In this document: piece after piece, positions 25,769 through 35,175 of the stretch | Position numbering within the stretch: position 1 is the first letter of the stretch | Layout of the letters: every line of letters starts with the position of its first letter | Assembly (NCBI RefSeq): GCF_005154805.1 | Contig: NZ_CP039727.1 | Location: 2,415,501-2,479,500 of the forward strand | DNA length: 64,000 nucleotides | Direction of reading: 5' to 3' | Origin: Bacillus sp. S3 | GTDB lineage: Bacteria; Bacillota; Bacilli; Bacillales; Cytobacillaceae | Made by a program: the position numbers and the translations under genes | The notes under the pieces: model-generated | Database searches by the model: none | The model's input: only the letters and a program-made list of their open reading frames with translations | What the model was told of the DNA's origin: nothing

Positions 25769-25996
25769 ATGGAGCCATATAAAATAACTAACATGATTAT
25801 AGATGATGATTTTGCTGTAGAGGAATATGTAACCGCTGAATTTTCCTACAACCAAAAAACGTATAGCCTGACATTTAAAAAAGCGGATCTTGAGATCATC
25901 AATGCCTGGGTTTTTGAGGATGGTACCTCATTTCCAGCGTTTGTCCCAGATGAAATAGTTGAATCGATTAGGGAAGAGGTTAAAAAAAGAATCTAG
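25769..25996 (+). CDS. Small conserved-looking protein of unknown function
   Basis: A 75-residue acidic protein (MEPYKITNMIIDDDFAVEEY onward) that probably forms strands in its first half and a helix at the end (VESIREEVKKRI). AAAGGAG precedes the ATG and a clear terminator follows at 26031-26067. A shortened copy of this gene, together with flanking sequence and terminator, lies at 32282-32475. No family recognised. Confidence 0.65.
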   Translation: MEPYKITNMIIDDDFAVEEYVTAEFSYNQKTYSLTFKKADLEIINAWVFEDGTSFPAFVPDEIVESIREEVKKRI

Positions 25997-26030
25997 GTTT
26001 TTAAACGTTGTAAATATGTATACACTGGAA

Positions 26031-26067
26031 AAAACTAACCTATCTTCATACGGATAGGTTAGTTTCT
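26031..26067 (+). terminator. Rho-independent terminator
   Basis: AAACTAACCTATC (26032-26044) pairs with GATAGGTTAGTTT (26053-26065), then TCTT. A near-identical hairpin occurs at 32437-32473. Confidence 0.85.
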
Positions 26068-26192
26068 TGACTAGACTTGTCTACTATCTTTTTTGGTTTA
26101 TTTGTGCAATAATCTGAATATACAAAAAATAAAGCAAAGAGTTCTACATAAGTTATTGCTCGTGATAAGAATGATAGAAAGGAGGACAAGGG

Positions 26193-27098
26193 ATGAATTT
26201 TGACCATCTAAAAGTATTTCATACGGTAGCACGGGAAAAAAGTTTTTCTAAAACGGCAAAAATCCTTCATATGTCACAACCGAATATCAGTTCTCAAATT
26301 CGGCAACTCGAAGAATCTTTGGACACGAAGCTATTTAAAAGGACTACTAGAAAAGTTGACTTAACCCAAGCAGGTGAGATTTTATTTCAATCAGCTGAAA
26401 AAATAATTTATATCATTCATCAAACCCAAAAAGATATTACACTCCTTTCCAATTCCACTCACGGAGTATTAAATATTGGTGCCAGTTTGACGCTGGGAGA
26501 GCATATTCTTCCCCGGATGATAGGACATTTCAAAAAGGAATTCCCCCATGTTCAAATAGTATTAGAAATTAACAATTCGGACCAGATTATTGAAAAGCTG
26601 AAGAACGAGAAAATTCATATTGGATTTGTTCAATCTATGATCAATTCCCCAGAATATCGCCAGCGTTACTTCTATGAGGATGAGCTAATCTTTATTGCTG
26701 CGAAGGACTTTATCCTGCAAGATTCGCTTGATTTTAGGAACAGCTTAAGCCCGGATGAAATTTATTCATTACCTTTTATCCTTCGAGAAGCAGGTTCGGG
26801 TACTAGACAATTAATTGAAGAGCAGCTAATCAAAGTGAATGTGTATCCTTCAAAATTGAATGTGATTCTTGAACTCGACAATACTCAGTCCATAAAGTCG
26901 GCTGTTGAAGCAGGTATAGGTATTTCGATCATCTCTAAAGCCTCTGTCCAACATGAACTATCTTTAAACACCATCCGCGAATTATCCATCCAAGATTTAC
27001 AATTAAAGAGGTTTTTTTATTCCGTTTATGATGAAAAGAAATTAACACCTGCCGGCGAAACATTCCTGTCATTTATCCATAAGGATAAGGAACAATAA
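26193..27098 (+). CDS. LysR family transcriptional regulator
   Basis: This 301-residue regulator has an N-terminal winged helix-turn-helix (FHTVAREKSFSKTAKILHMS, QPNISSQIRQLEESL) and a periplasmic-binding-like effector domain (LNIGASLTLGEHILPRMIGHF onward), close in form to CysL/YwfK. It precedes, on the same strand, an acyl-CoA reductase, a CoA ligase and a carrier, and most likely controls them; SauR in sulfoacetate clusters is also LysR-type. A 30-base dyad at 27199-27228 in the following gap is a candidate operator, and TCTGAATATA also occurs near 26113 in its own upstream region. AAAGGAGG precedes ATG. Confidence 0.88.
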   Translation: MNFDHLKVFHTVAREKSFSKTAKILHMSQPNISSQIRQLEESLDTKLFKRTTRKVDLTQAGEILFQSAEKIIYIIHQTQKDITLLSNSTHGVLNIGASLTLGEHILPRMIGHFKKEFPHVQIVLEINNSDQIIEKLKNEKIHIGFVQSMINSPEYRQRYFYEDELIFIAAKDFILQDSLDFRNSLSPDEIYSLPFILREAGSGTRQLIEEQLIKVNVYPSKLNVILELDNTQSIKSAVEAGIGISIISKASVQHELSLNTIRELSIQDLQLKRFFYSVYDEKKLTPAGETFLSFIHKDKEQ

Positions 27099-27116
27099 AC
27101 ATATTTTAAGATATCC

Positions 27117-27152
27117 GAGACCTGCTCCCTTGTCAGAGCAGGTCTCTTTTTT
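27117..27152 (+). terminator. Terminator after the LysR gene
   Basis: GAGACCTGCTC and GAGCAGGTCTC form a perfect 11-base stem followed by six T. It isolates the regulator from the downstream operon. Confidence 0.92.
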
Positions 27153-27198
27153 ACTTTTATATACTACTATTGTCTAGGTCAAGAACGATTCATAAGTA

Positions 27199-27228
27199 AT
27201 TCAGATAACTCTGATTTTATATCTGAAT
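27199..27228. promoter_or_regulatory. Candidate LysR operator (dyad)
   Basis: ATTCAGATA and TATCTGAAT form a perfect 9-base inverted repeat with a 12-base spacer, between the regulator and its likely target operon. The size and AT-rich dyad fit LysR-type binding sites; assignment is inferred from position. Confidence 0.55.
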
Positions 27229-27343
27229 ATAACGAATATTTAAAATTTATTGAATTATCGCGCCTGCATCCATTAGTATTAAACATGCAAGGTCAACCTA
27301 TAAAGCTGGTTTCGAAAAAATGAACGAGATGGAGGGGAAATCC

Positions 27344-28780
27344 ATGAAAGAAGTTAAAAATCGTGAAATGCAAGCTGCCGAGGTGAATGTTCAACAAACA
27401 GTCTCAGAAATGGTCAAAAAAGCAAGAGAAGCGATGAAAATCTTTCATCACTATAGCCAGGAACAGGTCGATGAAGTGGTTCAAGCTGTGGCATGGGCAA
27501 TCTATAAGCCCGGTCATGCTGAACGTTTGGCTGAATTGGCCTTAAAAGATACAGGATTGGGTCGTTATGAAGATAAGGTCTTAAAAAAACGCCGGAAAAC
27601 TATGGGAACCTTACGTGACCTTAAAGGAGCAAAATCGGTAGGGATCATTCATATTGACGAGGCAAAGGGAATCACTGAAATTGCCAAGCCTGTTGGGGTG
27701 GTAGCGGCTATCGTACCATCTACAAACCCGGGTGCAACCCCTGCGAATATTGCTATGATGGCATTAAAAGGGCGAAATGCCATTATTATCGCTCCTTCAC
27801 CAAAAGGACATTCCACAAGTCAACTACTTCTCAACTATATACACAAAGAGCTCGACAAAATTGGTGCACCGAAAGATCTTTTTCAAGTACTCCCTGCGCC
27901 TGTAAATAAAGCGATTACAAAAGAATTAATGAATCAGGCAGATTTTTTAACGGTGACGGGTTCAGCTAACAATGTCCAAACCGGGCAGACAAGCGGGAAG
28001 CCGAACGCCTGTGTAGGGGCCGGAAATGTTGTGTCTATTGTGGATCGAACAGCAAATATTGAAGAGACCGCTCGTAAAATTTTCTTAAGTAAAACCTTTG
28101 ACAATGCCACCAGCTGTTCAAACGATAACTCAGTTGTGATTGAAGCGGCAATTTATGATCAAATGATCGAAGCGCTAAAACGGCAAGGTGGATACCTCTG
28201 TAATGCGGAAGAGAAAGATCTCTTACAAGAGGCAATGTGGATTGATGGAAAAAGAAATGTTCGAACACTAGCTAAAGATCCTCATGTGATTGCACAGGAG
28301 GCAGGTTTGGCTCATCCAGATGCACAAAGGGCTACCTTTTTTATGGTGGAGGAAACTGGAATTGGAAGGGACTATCCTTTTTCCGGGGAAAAATTAGCCG
28401 TTGTCTTAACCGTGTATAAAGCTGCTAACTTCCAAGAAGCCATTAACCAAGCCAAGGAAATTTTAAATTACCAGGGCAGAGGCCATTCTTGCGGACTGCA
28501 TACGACCGATGAAAAACATATGGAGCAAATAGGGTTTGAAATGGATGTATGCAGACTGTTAATCAATCAAGTTCAAGTCTATGGAAATGGCGGTAATTTC
28601 AATAATGGATTAAATTTTACGCTTTCGATGGGTGGCGGTACATGGGGCGGCAATAACATCGGAGAAAATTTATCCTATAAACATTTTCTAAATATTACAA
28701 GAGTATCTCGGATTATCCCGGAAGTAGTACCAACAGAAGAGGAATTGTGGGGAAATTATTGGAATAAATACGGCAAATAA
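27344..28780 (+). CDS. sauS: CoA-acylating aldehyde dehydrogenase, sulfoacetaldehyde dehydrogenase-like
   Basis: This 478-residue enzyme belongs to the acylating branch of the aldehyde dehydrogenases, which interconvert an acyl-CoA and an aldehyde with NAD(P)H. Family features are KPVGVVAAIVPSTNPGATPANI near residue 110, the catalytic Cys in NATSCSNDNSVV near residue 260, and the C-terminal MGGGTWGGNNIGENL block. With a SucCD-like ligase, an MFS carrier and a LysR regulator beside it, the best match is sulfoacetaldehyde dehydrogenase SauS, reducing sulfoacetyl-CoA. Other acyl-CoA substrates, such as malonyl- or succinyl-CoA, remain possible. ATG 27344 has GGAGGGG six bases upstream; the ATG at 27320 does not. 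Confidence 0.78.
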   Translation: MKEVKNREMQAAEVNVQQTVSEMVKKAREAMKIFHHYSQEQVDEVVQAVAWAIYKPGHAERLAELALKDTGLGRYEDKVLKKRRKTMGTLRDLKGAKSVGIIHIDEAKGITEIAKPVGVVAAIVPSTNPGATPANIAMMALKGRNAIIIAPSPKGHSTSQLLLNYIHKELDKIGAPKDLFQVLPAPVNKAITKELMNQADFLTVTGSANNVQTGQTSGKPNACVGAGNVVSIVDRTANIEETARKIFLSKTFDNATSCSNDNSVVIEAAIYDQMIEALKRQGGYLCNAEEKDLLQEAMWIDGKRNVRTLAKDPHVIAQEAGLAHPDAQRATFFMVEETGIGRDYPFSGEKLAVVLTVYKAANFQEAINQAKEILNYQGRGHSCGLHTTDEKHMEQIGFEMDVCRLLINQVQVYGNGGNFNNGLNFTLSMGGGTWGGNNIGENLSYKHFLNITRVSRIIPEVVPTEEELWGNYWNKYGK

Positions 28781-28794
28781 AGCGAGGTATTACG

Positions 28795-29919
28795 ATGAAA
28801 CTATTTGAATATCAAGCAAAAGAACTTTTTAAACAAATTCAAATTCCTGTTCCAAATCGGACATTTATCGAAGATTACGATGAAATGGGGGGAGCAATCG
28901 ATCAGGTGGGCTTTCCTTGTGTTCTCAAAGCACAGGTTCTGCAAGGAGGAAGGGGGAAAGCAGGACTTATCAAACTAGTAAACAATATGGAAGAAGCATC
29001 AAGCCAAGCAGAAGCGATTTTTTCAAAAGCCAAAAATATGTCCGGCCTTTTGATAGAGGAGGCCATCCAAATTGAGAAAGAGCTATATGTCTCGATTACA
29101 GCCGACCCGGTAACAGGAACGGCGATGATGATGGCTTGCGCGGAAGGCGGGATCGACATTGAAGAAATTGCAAAAAATATCCCGGAAAAAATTCATAAAA
29201 TTAACATCGATCTTTCAGAAGGCATTCAGAGCTATCAAGTTCGCGGGCTGCTTTATGATATGGGGATAGAGGATCAATTAATAGGTTTAGGAACGAAGTT
29301 ATTGATGGATTTATATCATGTTTTTAGAAAAAATGAAGCAGAGTTAGTGGAAATAAATCCATTGATTGTCACAAAGGACGGAAAATTAATAGCGGGAGAT
29401 GGGAAAGTAACCATAGATGATAATGCCTTATTTAGACATCCCCAGTTTCAGCTGACAAGGGCCTATTACGAAAACGATGCAGAATATGAAGCTGCAAAGG
29501 AGGGAATCCCCTATATCCAGTTTGATGGAGATATTGGATTAATGTGTGCCGGAGCCGGTTTAACTAACACGGTATTTGATCTCGTAAATGATTATGGAGG
29601 AAGCGTTGCCAATTATTTAGAGTTTGGCGGTCCGAACTATCATAAGGCAAAAATGGCCATGGATATTATGATGAAAAATGATATTAAAGTATTGTTAATT
29701 GTTACATTTGGGACGATTGCAAGAGCTGATGTCATGGCGGAAGGAATTGCGGAAGCCATTAGAGAACTGCAGCCTCCATTTCCAATTGTTGCCGCGATTC
29801 GAGGTACTGGCGAGGAACAAGCACATAAGCTGCTGCGGACTGTCGAAATTGAACCATTAATTGATACGGAGCAAGCAGTCATTAAAGCGATTGCACTTTC
29901 AGGAGGTGTGAAACGATGA
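28795..29919 (+). CDS. NDP-forming CoA ligase, SucC-like ATP-grasp beta subunit (SauC-like)
   Basis: This 374-residue protein is built like succinyl-CoA synthetase beta: an ATP-grasp domain ([20 protein letters not shown], then [15 protein letters not shown]) and a C-terminal ligase domain ([46 protein letters not shown]). It overlaps the alpha subunit by four bases (ATGA). Because the pair lies between an acylating dehydrogenase and a carrier rather than with TCA genes, it is more likely a catabolic ligase of the sulfoacetate-CoA type (SauCD) than the housekeeping enzyme; this is inference from context. Confidence 0.8.
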   Translation: MKLFEYQAKELFKQIQIPVPNRTFIEDYDEMGGAIDQVGFPCVLKAQVLQGGRGKAGLIKLVNNMEEASSQAEAIFSKAKNMSGLLIEEAIQIEKELYVSITADPVTGTAMMMACAEGGIDIEEIAKNIPEKIHKINIDLSEGIQSYQVRGLLYDMGIEDQLIGLGTKLLMDLYHVFRKNEAELVEINPLIVTKDGKLIAGDGKVTIDDNALFRHPQFQLTRAYYENDAEYEAAKEGIPYIQFDGDIGLMCAGAGLTNTVFDLVNDYGGSVANYLEFGGPNYHKAKMAMDIMMKNDIKVLLIVTFGTIARADVMAEGIAEAIRELQPPFPIVAAIRGTGEEQAHKLLRTVEIEPLIDTEQAVIKAIALSGGVKR

Positions 29920-30806
29920 GCATCATTCTAGACCAGTCTACACGTGTAGTAGTACAGGGGATTACCGGGAAGGAAGGCAGCTTCTGGACGAAACATATGC
30001 TGGATTATGGGACAAATGTTGTAGCAGGTGTAACACCGGGAAGGGAAGGCAAGTATGTTGAAGATGTCCCAGTATTTCATACCGTAAAAAGGGCCGCAAA
30101 GAATATTCCGATTGATGCATCCCTGTTGTTTGTCCCGCCACGATTTGCCAAAGAGGCATTATTTGAAGCGCTTGATGCCGGAATTAAAAAAGTAGTGATA
30201 TTGTGTGACGGTATTCCATTACATGATGCCATTCAAATGAGAAAGGCAGCTATGAGCGCTGGTGCCATGGTGATTGGCGGAAATACTTCAGGTATTATTT
30301 CTATGGGTCAGGCAATGATGGGTTTTTTTCCATATTGGCTGGAAAGAGTATACCGTCCCGGCCGGATTGGGATTATGACACGAAGCGGTTCTCTGACAAA
30401 TGAAATAACGGCGGAGGTGGTAAGAGCCGGTTTTGGGGCTTCCTCGCTCATTGGGATAGGCGGTGACCCTGTACCATTAACCCGGTTTGCCGAGGTACTG
30501 CCATTATTTCAAGAGGATCCGAATACAGATGCAGTCGTGCTGATCGGGGAACTGGGAGGAACGATGGAAGAGGAGGTAGCTGAAGCGATTGAAAATAAGG
30601 TTTTTACCAAACCGCTTGTTGCCTTCTTAGGCGGGAGGACTGCTCCAAAAGGGAAAAAAATGGGCCATGCCGGCGCGATTATTACCGCCGGAAAAGGTAC
30701 TGTTAAAGACAAAATGATTGCCTTAAAAAATGCGGGTGCTCTTGTTGCCGAGCGTCCTAGACAGGTAGGTACCTTATTAGAATCCATTCTAGCTTCGAAG
30801 ATTTAA
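29916..30806 (+). CDS. NDP-forming CoA ligase, SucD-like alpha subunit (SauD-like)
   Basis: This 296-residue protein has the CoA-binding Rossmann domain (VVVQGITGKEGSFWTKHML) and the ligase domain of succinyl-CoA synthetase alpha. The late KGKKMGHAGAIITAGKGT block holds the His that is phosphorylated during catalysis. Coupled to the beta subunit by an ATGA overlap. Followed by two cre-like boxes and a hairpin before the MFS gene. Confidence 0.82.
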   Translation: MSIILDQSTRVVVQGITGKEGSFWTKHMLDYGTNVVAGVTPGREGKYVEDVPVFHTVKRAAKNIPIDASLLFVPPRFAKEALFEALDAGIKKVVILCDGIPLHDAIQMRKAAMSAGAMVIGGNTSGIISMGQAMMGFFPYWLERVYRPGRIGIMTRSGSLTNEITAEVVRAGFGASSLIGIGGDPVPLTRFAEVLPLFQEDPNTDAVVLIGELGGTMEEEVAEAIENKVFTKPLVAFLGGRTAPKGKKMGHAGAIITAGKGTVKDKMIALKNAGALVAERPRQVGTLLESILASKI

Positions 30807-30821
30807 TTGTAAGCGCTAATT
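30806..30821. promoter_or_regulatory. cre-like box 1
   Basis: ATTGTAAGCGCTAATT fits the CcpA operator consensus well (TGNAANCGNT core with palindromic AGCGCT). It begins at the last base of the SucD-like gene, upstream of the MFS gene. Confidence 0.55.
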
Positions 30822-30867
30822 CCTGCCGCACCAACTGGCAGGAATAGTACTATCATTTAACTAAAAA

Positions 30868-30882
30868 ATGTAAGCGCTTTAA
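30868..30882. promoter_or_regulatory. cre-like box 2
   Basis: ATGTAAGCGCTTTAA is a near-consensus CcpA site 62 bases after the first box. A hairpin (ATTCCTGCC/GGCAGGAAT at 30819-30845) lies between them. Together they suggest carbon catabolite repression of the carrier gene. Confidence 0.65.
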
Positions 30883-30987
30883 AATATGATTGTTTAATGT
30901 GGGAACTTAAAAATATCCGTCAAGTGATTGAAAAAAATTTTTTAGATTAGGATAAGCAAGGCAAAACCAAATTATAGGGGGAAAGGT

Positions 30988-32277
30988 ATGAAGAAAAAAA
31001 TCACAGTTGGAAATAAGGTGTTATTTCTTCTATGTGCAATGTACTTCATCACCTACATCGATCGGGTTAATATTGCCACTGCAGCTCCATTTATACAAAA
31101 AGATCTAGGTTTGTCCACAACGGAAATGGGTTTAATTCTATCCGCCTTTGCCTATCCCTATGCGTTTCTTCAAATATTTGGCGGCTGGATAGGTGATAAG
31201 GTGGGGGCTAAGAAGACGCTTACCTTTGTTGGCCTTATTTGGTCACTAACAACGGCGTTAACAGGTATGGTCACAGGATTGGTAAGTGCCGTTTTAGTAA
31301 GAATTGGGCTAGGTTTTGGAGAAGGCGCTGCTTTTCCTACCGCTACAAAAGCGATGGCACAATGGCTGCCAAGGGAAAAATTCGGCTATGCACAAGGGAT
31401 TGTCCATTCGGCTTCCAGGCTTGGAAATGCAGTGGCACCTCCCATTATTGCCTTACTAATAGTAGCTTTCGGATGGAGAGAATCATTCTTTATCATGGGT
31501 GCAATTAGTATAATTTGGATGGTTGTATGGCATTGGTATTTTAAAGATAATCCAAAGGATCACCCGAAAATTACACAAGAGGAATTGAACACATTGCCTC
31601 CATTTGAAGGTAAGGAGCAGCAAAGTAAAAAAATCATTCCTTGGAAAAAACTTTGTAAAAGAATTCTTCCTGTTACATTTGTAGATTTTTGCTATGGATG
31701 GACATTATGGGTATATTTAACCTGGCTTCCGTCGTTTTTATATACTGCTTATCATTTAGATATTAAAAATTCGGCCTTATTTGCGGCGGGTATTCTGTTG
31801 TCAGGTGTCATTGGCGATACTCTTGGAGGAGTGTTATCAGATAAAATTTACGTGAAGACAAAAGACTTGAAGCTTGCCCGCCGTTCAATCCTGATTGTAG
31901 GTTTAACGGGTTCCCTCATCTTTTTATTACCGACCTTATTTGTGCATAATCTTACGTTGATTGCCATATCTATGAGTCTAGCTTTCTTTTTCCTTGAGCT
32001 TTGTAATGCTAATTTATGGGCAATCCCAATGGATATTGCCCCAAATCATGCAGGAACAGCAAGCGGTATGATGAACACTGGATTTGGCGTGGCTGGCATG
32101 CTTTCACCCGTTGCTTTTGGATTTTTAATTTCGTTTTCAGGTAACTGGCAGGTTCCATTTATTATGTCCGTGTTGTTATTGTTTATCGGTGTATTGGTGA
32201 CATTAAAGATAGACCCGTCTAAAAAATTGGAAATAGAGCATGATCATCAGAGGACCGATATATCAAGTCCAATGTAA
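30988..32277 (+). CDS. MFS transporter, ACS family (candidate sulfoacetate/anion carrier)
   Basis: This 429-residue twelve-helix carrier has the anion:cation symporter signatures TYIDRVNIATAAPFIQKDLG after helix 1 and GGWIGDKVGAKKTL in the 2-3 loop. ACS members import organic anions such as hexuronates, glucarate and phthalate, and SauU, the sulfoacetate carrier, is MFS. The gene stands downstream of two cre-like boxes and 181 bases after the ligase genes, so it may be separately transcribed. Substrate is inferred from neighbours. Confidence 0.82.
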   Translation: MKKKITVGNKVLFLLCAMYFITYIDRVNIATAAPFIQKDLGLSTTEMGLILSAFAYPYAFLQIFGGWIGDKVGAKKTLTFVGLIWSLTTALTGMVTGLVSAVLVRIGLGFGEGAAFPTATKAMAQWLPREKFGYAQGIVHSASRLGNAVAPPIIALLIVAFGWRESFFIMGAISIIWMVVWHWYFKDNPKDHPKITQEELNTLPPFEGKEQQSKKIIPWKKLCKRILPVTFVDFCYGWTLWVYLTWLPSFLYTAYHLDIKNSALFAAGILLSGVIGDTLGGVLSDKIYVKTKDLKLARRSILIVGLTGSLIFLLPTLFVHNLTLIAISMSLAFFFLELCNANLWAIPMDIAPNHAGTASGMMNTGFGVAGMLSPVAFGFLISFSGNWQVPFIMSVLLLFIGVLVTLKIDPSKKLEIEHDHQRTDISSPM

Positions 32278-32281
32278 AAAA

Positions 32282-32475
32282 TGAATAGTGCCCTCAATTG
32301 TGTGACACCATTTTCTTTTCATTTTTTTTAATACACCATTTTTTTGTTGTAGAGGAATATGTGACCGCTGAATTTTCCTACAATCAAAAAACGTATAGCC
32401 TGACATTTTATCGTAGTAAATATGTATACACTGGAAAAAACTAACCTATCCTCATACGGATAGGTTAGTTTCTTG
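32282..32475 (+). pseudogene. Decayed, internally deleted copy of the 75-residue gene at 25769 with its terminator
   Basis: From GTGCCCTCAATTGTGTGACACC onward this segment tracks 25661-26070: it keeps the upstream word, then GTAGAGGAATATGTGACCGCTG and the coding words through CGTATAGCCTGACATTT, then jumps to GTAAATATGTATACACTGG and the terminator stem CTAACCTATC/GATAGGTTAG. The start codon and the second half of the frame are missing. The terminator hairpin (32437-32473) is intact and may still stop transcription from both sides. Confidence 0.85.
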
Positions 32476-32504
32476 TCATATAGTCTACTATAATCGTTAT
32501 TCCA

Positions 32505-32801
32505 TTATTCCTGTACCAATCGTACAAGCAAATGTGCTAACTTATGCTGTTCCTCCTCCGTACCCACTTTCCAAAGCTCTTGTAATAACCGCTCTTCAGA
32601 GTTTTTTGGTGATTGCTTATCCGCAAGATAATCGGCTACTTTTTGCGCCGAATTGGCTAATTGCTCCTCATCCATCCCTAGTTTTATACCCAAATCTACT
32701 TTTCCTCTTAGGTATTCCCTAAAATCATCAAAACTTGTTAACGAATCACCGTTCTTGTAAATATGATTGGCTATATCTTGATCATGTAGCTGCTTTTCCA
32801 T
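32505..32801 (-). CDS. DUF3243 domain protein (YmfJ-like)
   Basis: This 98-residue charged protein carries the DUF3243 core (SFDDFREYLRGKVDLGIKLGM, DEEQLANSAQKVADYLA, EERLLQELWKVGTEEEQH). Related B. subtilis YmfJ is a small protein of unknown role. The start at 32801 follows GAGGAGTG; the longer frame from 32831 lacks a site. Confidence 0.82.
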   Translation of the reverse strand: MEKQLHDQDIANHIYKNGDSLTSFDDFREYLRGKVDLGIKLGMDEEQLANSAQKVADYLADKQSPKNSEERLLQELWKVGTEEEQHKLAHLLVRLVQE

Positions 32802-32959
32802 GTAGATCACTCCTCGTTTGGATTGTGCCATTTATTAAATGTGCTTACACCATACTTACCCTGTGGCCAACTGGATGAAACCACATGGCCGCCGATTTTG
32901 GATTTTTTTCATGAAATCCAAGGTAGCGGGGGACTGACTGACGCTATTGCTGGTATAAA

Positions 32960-33115
32960 CTACGCATTTCCTTTTGTTCTCCCGGAGAATAATTTGAAAA
33001 TGAACACCACGACAGCCACTACGAGTAAAAGGTGAATCAGTCCTCCAGCAATATGGAAAACAAGCCCAAGAACCCAAAATAAAAGTAACAAACTAATAAT
33101 TGTCCAAATCAACAT
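32960..33115 (-). CDS. Small lmo0937-type membrane protein
   Basis: This 51-residue protein begins MLIWTIISLLLLFWVLGLVF and continues HIAGGLIHLLLVVAVVVFIFK, two membrane helices joined by a short GG turn, as in the lmo0937/DUF5670 family common in Firmicutes. AAGAAGTG precedes the ATG. These proteins are often general-stress induced in Bacilli; that cannot be seen here. Confidence 0.8.
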   Translation of the reverse strand: MLIWTIISLLLLFWVLGLVFHIAGGLIHLLLVVAVVVFIFKLFSGRTKGNA

Positions 33116-33265
33116 AATCACTTCTTTCTTAAAGAATTTTTTGATATACGTATAATACCCACAATTTATGAAAGTAAATTTATTTTTTTTATTTTTTTAT
33201 TGTTGTGCCCTTTTACGCACAAAACTTCCGATGTCCCCAAAAAAACCGTCCCCATGTTTTTTTTG

Positions 33266-33294
33266 GTTTACAATAATGAAAGATAACCTTACTA
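33266..33294 (+). promoter_or_regulatory. Probable sigma-A promoter of the activator gene
   Basis: TTTACA, 17 bases, then TACTAT, ending 37 bases before the start codon of the sigma-54 activator at 33331. Confidence 0.5.
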
Positions 33295-33330
33295 TAAATA
33301 AAGAATATTCAGAACAAGGGATGAGATTGG

Positions 33331-35175
33331 ATGATAGCTCTTTATAAAATGAATGATTTATACGAAGATCAAATAAAAAAATTCTATACTGATTTGGGGT
33401 ATCAGACTGCCAGCTTTTATTCGATTAATTCAATATTGGATCAGATTATGAATCCGATGGTTATTCTTACACCTGTTATCTTTCGGCAAGAATTGGAGGG
33501 TGTTTCGTTTCCCATTATTCCGATTTCAATCAGGGCAGGGGATATAAAAAAGTCAATAAACGAGTTGTTTGAATCCAAGGAAAAGCAGGGCTATACATAT
33601 ATCGCCTCAAACGACGAAATTATGTGGCTGAAAAAAGAATACACAGAATATCTTGAGAATGAAAAGATTCATATCTCGTTTTTACTAGACAAACAATCTT
33701 CCACACTTAGCCCTAATCATTTGAATCTGGCACCAATATGGATGAAAGGGTTAATTTCTGTGCCATGGAATAAGCATGTGCATTTTATTAAGCCGGCGTT
33801 TACTTCTATCATTCCCATACTACAAACAGCCTGTTCACTAGTAAGCTTAACGGAAGAAATTATAAAAGAAAGATTTCAGGTAGAGGCGATCGTTAATTCC
33901 ACGCATGACGGAGTGGTTGCTGTCGATAAAATCGGAAATATTATCTTGGCTAATAAGCATGCGAAAACCATTCTTGGTTTCGAAGAGAATCCGAAAGGGA
34001 GGAATATCACAGAGTTTATTCCTCAGTCTGATATGATTCGAGTGTTGGAAACTGGAAAGATTGAAAGAGATGATATTGCTCTTGTTGGGGGTCGCCAAAT
34101 TGTCATTAACCGCTCCCCCGTTATCGTAAAAGGGAAAATTGTCGGAGCTGTATCAAATTTTAAAGAAATTACAGATATTCAAAAAGTGGAATTACTACTT
34201 CGTAAAAAGCTACATCAAAATGGTTTAGAGGCAAAGTATCGATTAAGTGATATTGTTGGAGAAACACAGGTGATAATGGAGACAAAAGAATTAGCAAGGA
34301 AATTTGCTGAAACGGAATCTACTGTTTTAATAACCGGTGAGTCTGGAACTGGTAAAGAATTATTTGCTCAAGGGATTCATTCTGCAAGTCATCGATCACT
34401 TGGTCCATTTGTAGCCGTGAATTGCGCAGCGTTTCCTGAAAATCTTTTGGAAAGTGAAATGTTTGGATATGAGAAAGGGACGTTTACAGGTGCTCTAAAA
34501 GATGGAAAGCCTGGCTTATTTGAGCTTGCCCATGGAGGTACGCTGTTTTTGGATGAAATTGGTGAGTTACCTCTACGAATTCAAGCTCTTTTATTAAGGG
34601 TACTTCAGGAAAAAACAATTAGGCGTGTCGGCGGAGAGCGAATCATACCAGTAGATGTTCGAATCATTACAGCAACGAATCGGAATTTGGAGGAGGAGGT
34701 TGAAGAGAAACAATTCCGGTCTGACTTATATTATCGGCTAAATGTACTAGCTCTTGAATTGCCGCCTCTACGCGGGCGTTTAACAGATATCCCTAAACTG
34801 GTAGACTCGTTTCTAGTTGAATTTAATGAAAAAAGAAAAAACAAAATAAAAGCTGTTGAAAAAGAATTAATTAGTTTATTTCAGATGCACGATTGGCCGG
34901 GGAATATTCGTGAATTGCGGAATGCCATTGAAAGGATGGTGGTTCTGGAGGAGGGGAACTGTTTAGGGCTTCATGGGGCAAAATTTCTTTTGGAAAAATT
35001 AAGAAGAAGAAAGATCTTAGGGGATGTGCCCAATCAACCAAGCATAAAAAATAAAGAAAAAGAACTGATTCTAACCACATTAGAAAAATTCGCTTATAAT
35101 AAAAAGTTAGCCGCTGAGTCTCTTGGAATCGACCGGTCCACCCTTTGGAGAAAAATGAAAGAATATAATTTATGA
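33331..35175 (+). CDS. Sigma-54-dependent transcriptional activator with PAS domain (EBP 1)
   Basis: This 614-residue activator has an N-terminal sensor region of about 190 residues that I do not recognise, a PAS domain (about 200-310, [19 protein letters not shown]), an AAA+ domain with Walker A GESGTGKE near 340 and Walker [13 protein letters not shown] near 408, and a C-terminal Fis-type helix-turn-helix ([20 protein letters not shown]). The sigma-54 contact loop reads GTFTGA instead of the usual GAFTGA. The gene ends directly before a palindromic enhancer-like site and a -24/-12 promoter that drives the next operon, its evident target. Confidence 0.92.
   Translation: MIALYKMNDLYEDQIKKFYTDLGYQTASFYSINSILDQIMNPMVILTPVIFRQELEGVSFPIIPISIRAGDIKKSINELFESKEKQGYTYIASNDEIMWLKKEYTEYLENEKIHISFLLDKQSSTLSPNHLNLAPIWMKGLISVPWNKHVHFIKPAFTSIIPILQTACSLVSLTEEIIKERFQVEAIVNSTHDGVVAVDKIGNIILANKHAKTILGFEENPKGRNITEFIPQSDMIRVLETGKIERDDIALVGGRQIVINRSPVIVKGKIVGAVSNFKEITDIQKVELLLRKKLHQNGLEAKYRLSDIVGETQVIMETKELARKFAETESTVLITGESGTGKELFAQGIHSASHRSLGPFVAVNCAAFPENLLESEMFGYEKGTFTGALKDGKPGLFELAHGGTLFLDEIGELPLRIQALLLRVLQEKTIRRVGGERIIPVDVRIITATNRNLEEEVEEKQFRSDLYYRLNVLALELPPLRGRLTDIPKLVDSFLVEFNEKRKNKIKAVEKELISLFQMHDWPGNIRELRNAIERMVVLEEGNCLGLHGAKFLLEKLRRRKILGDVPNQPSIKNKEKELILTTLEKFAYNKKLAAESLGIDRSTLWRKMKEYNL

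Noticed and set aside
28795..30806. Housekeeping succinyl-CoA synthetase
   Set aside because: Fold and motifs fit, but the genes are tied to an acylating aldehyde dehydrogenase and a LysR regulator, which points to a dedicated catabolic ligase; kept only as an alternative.
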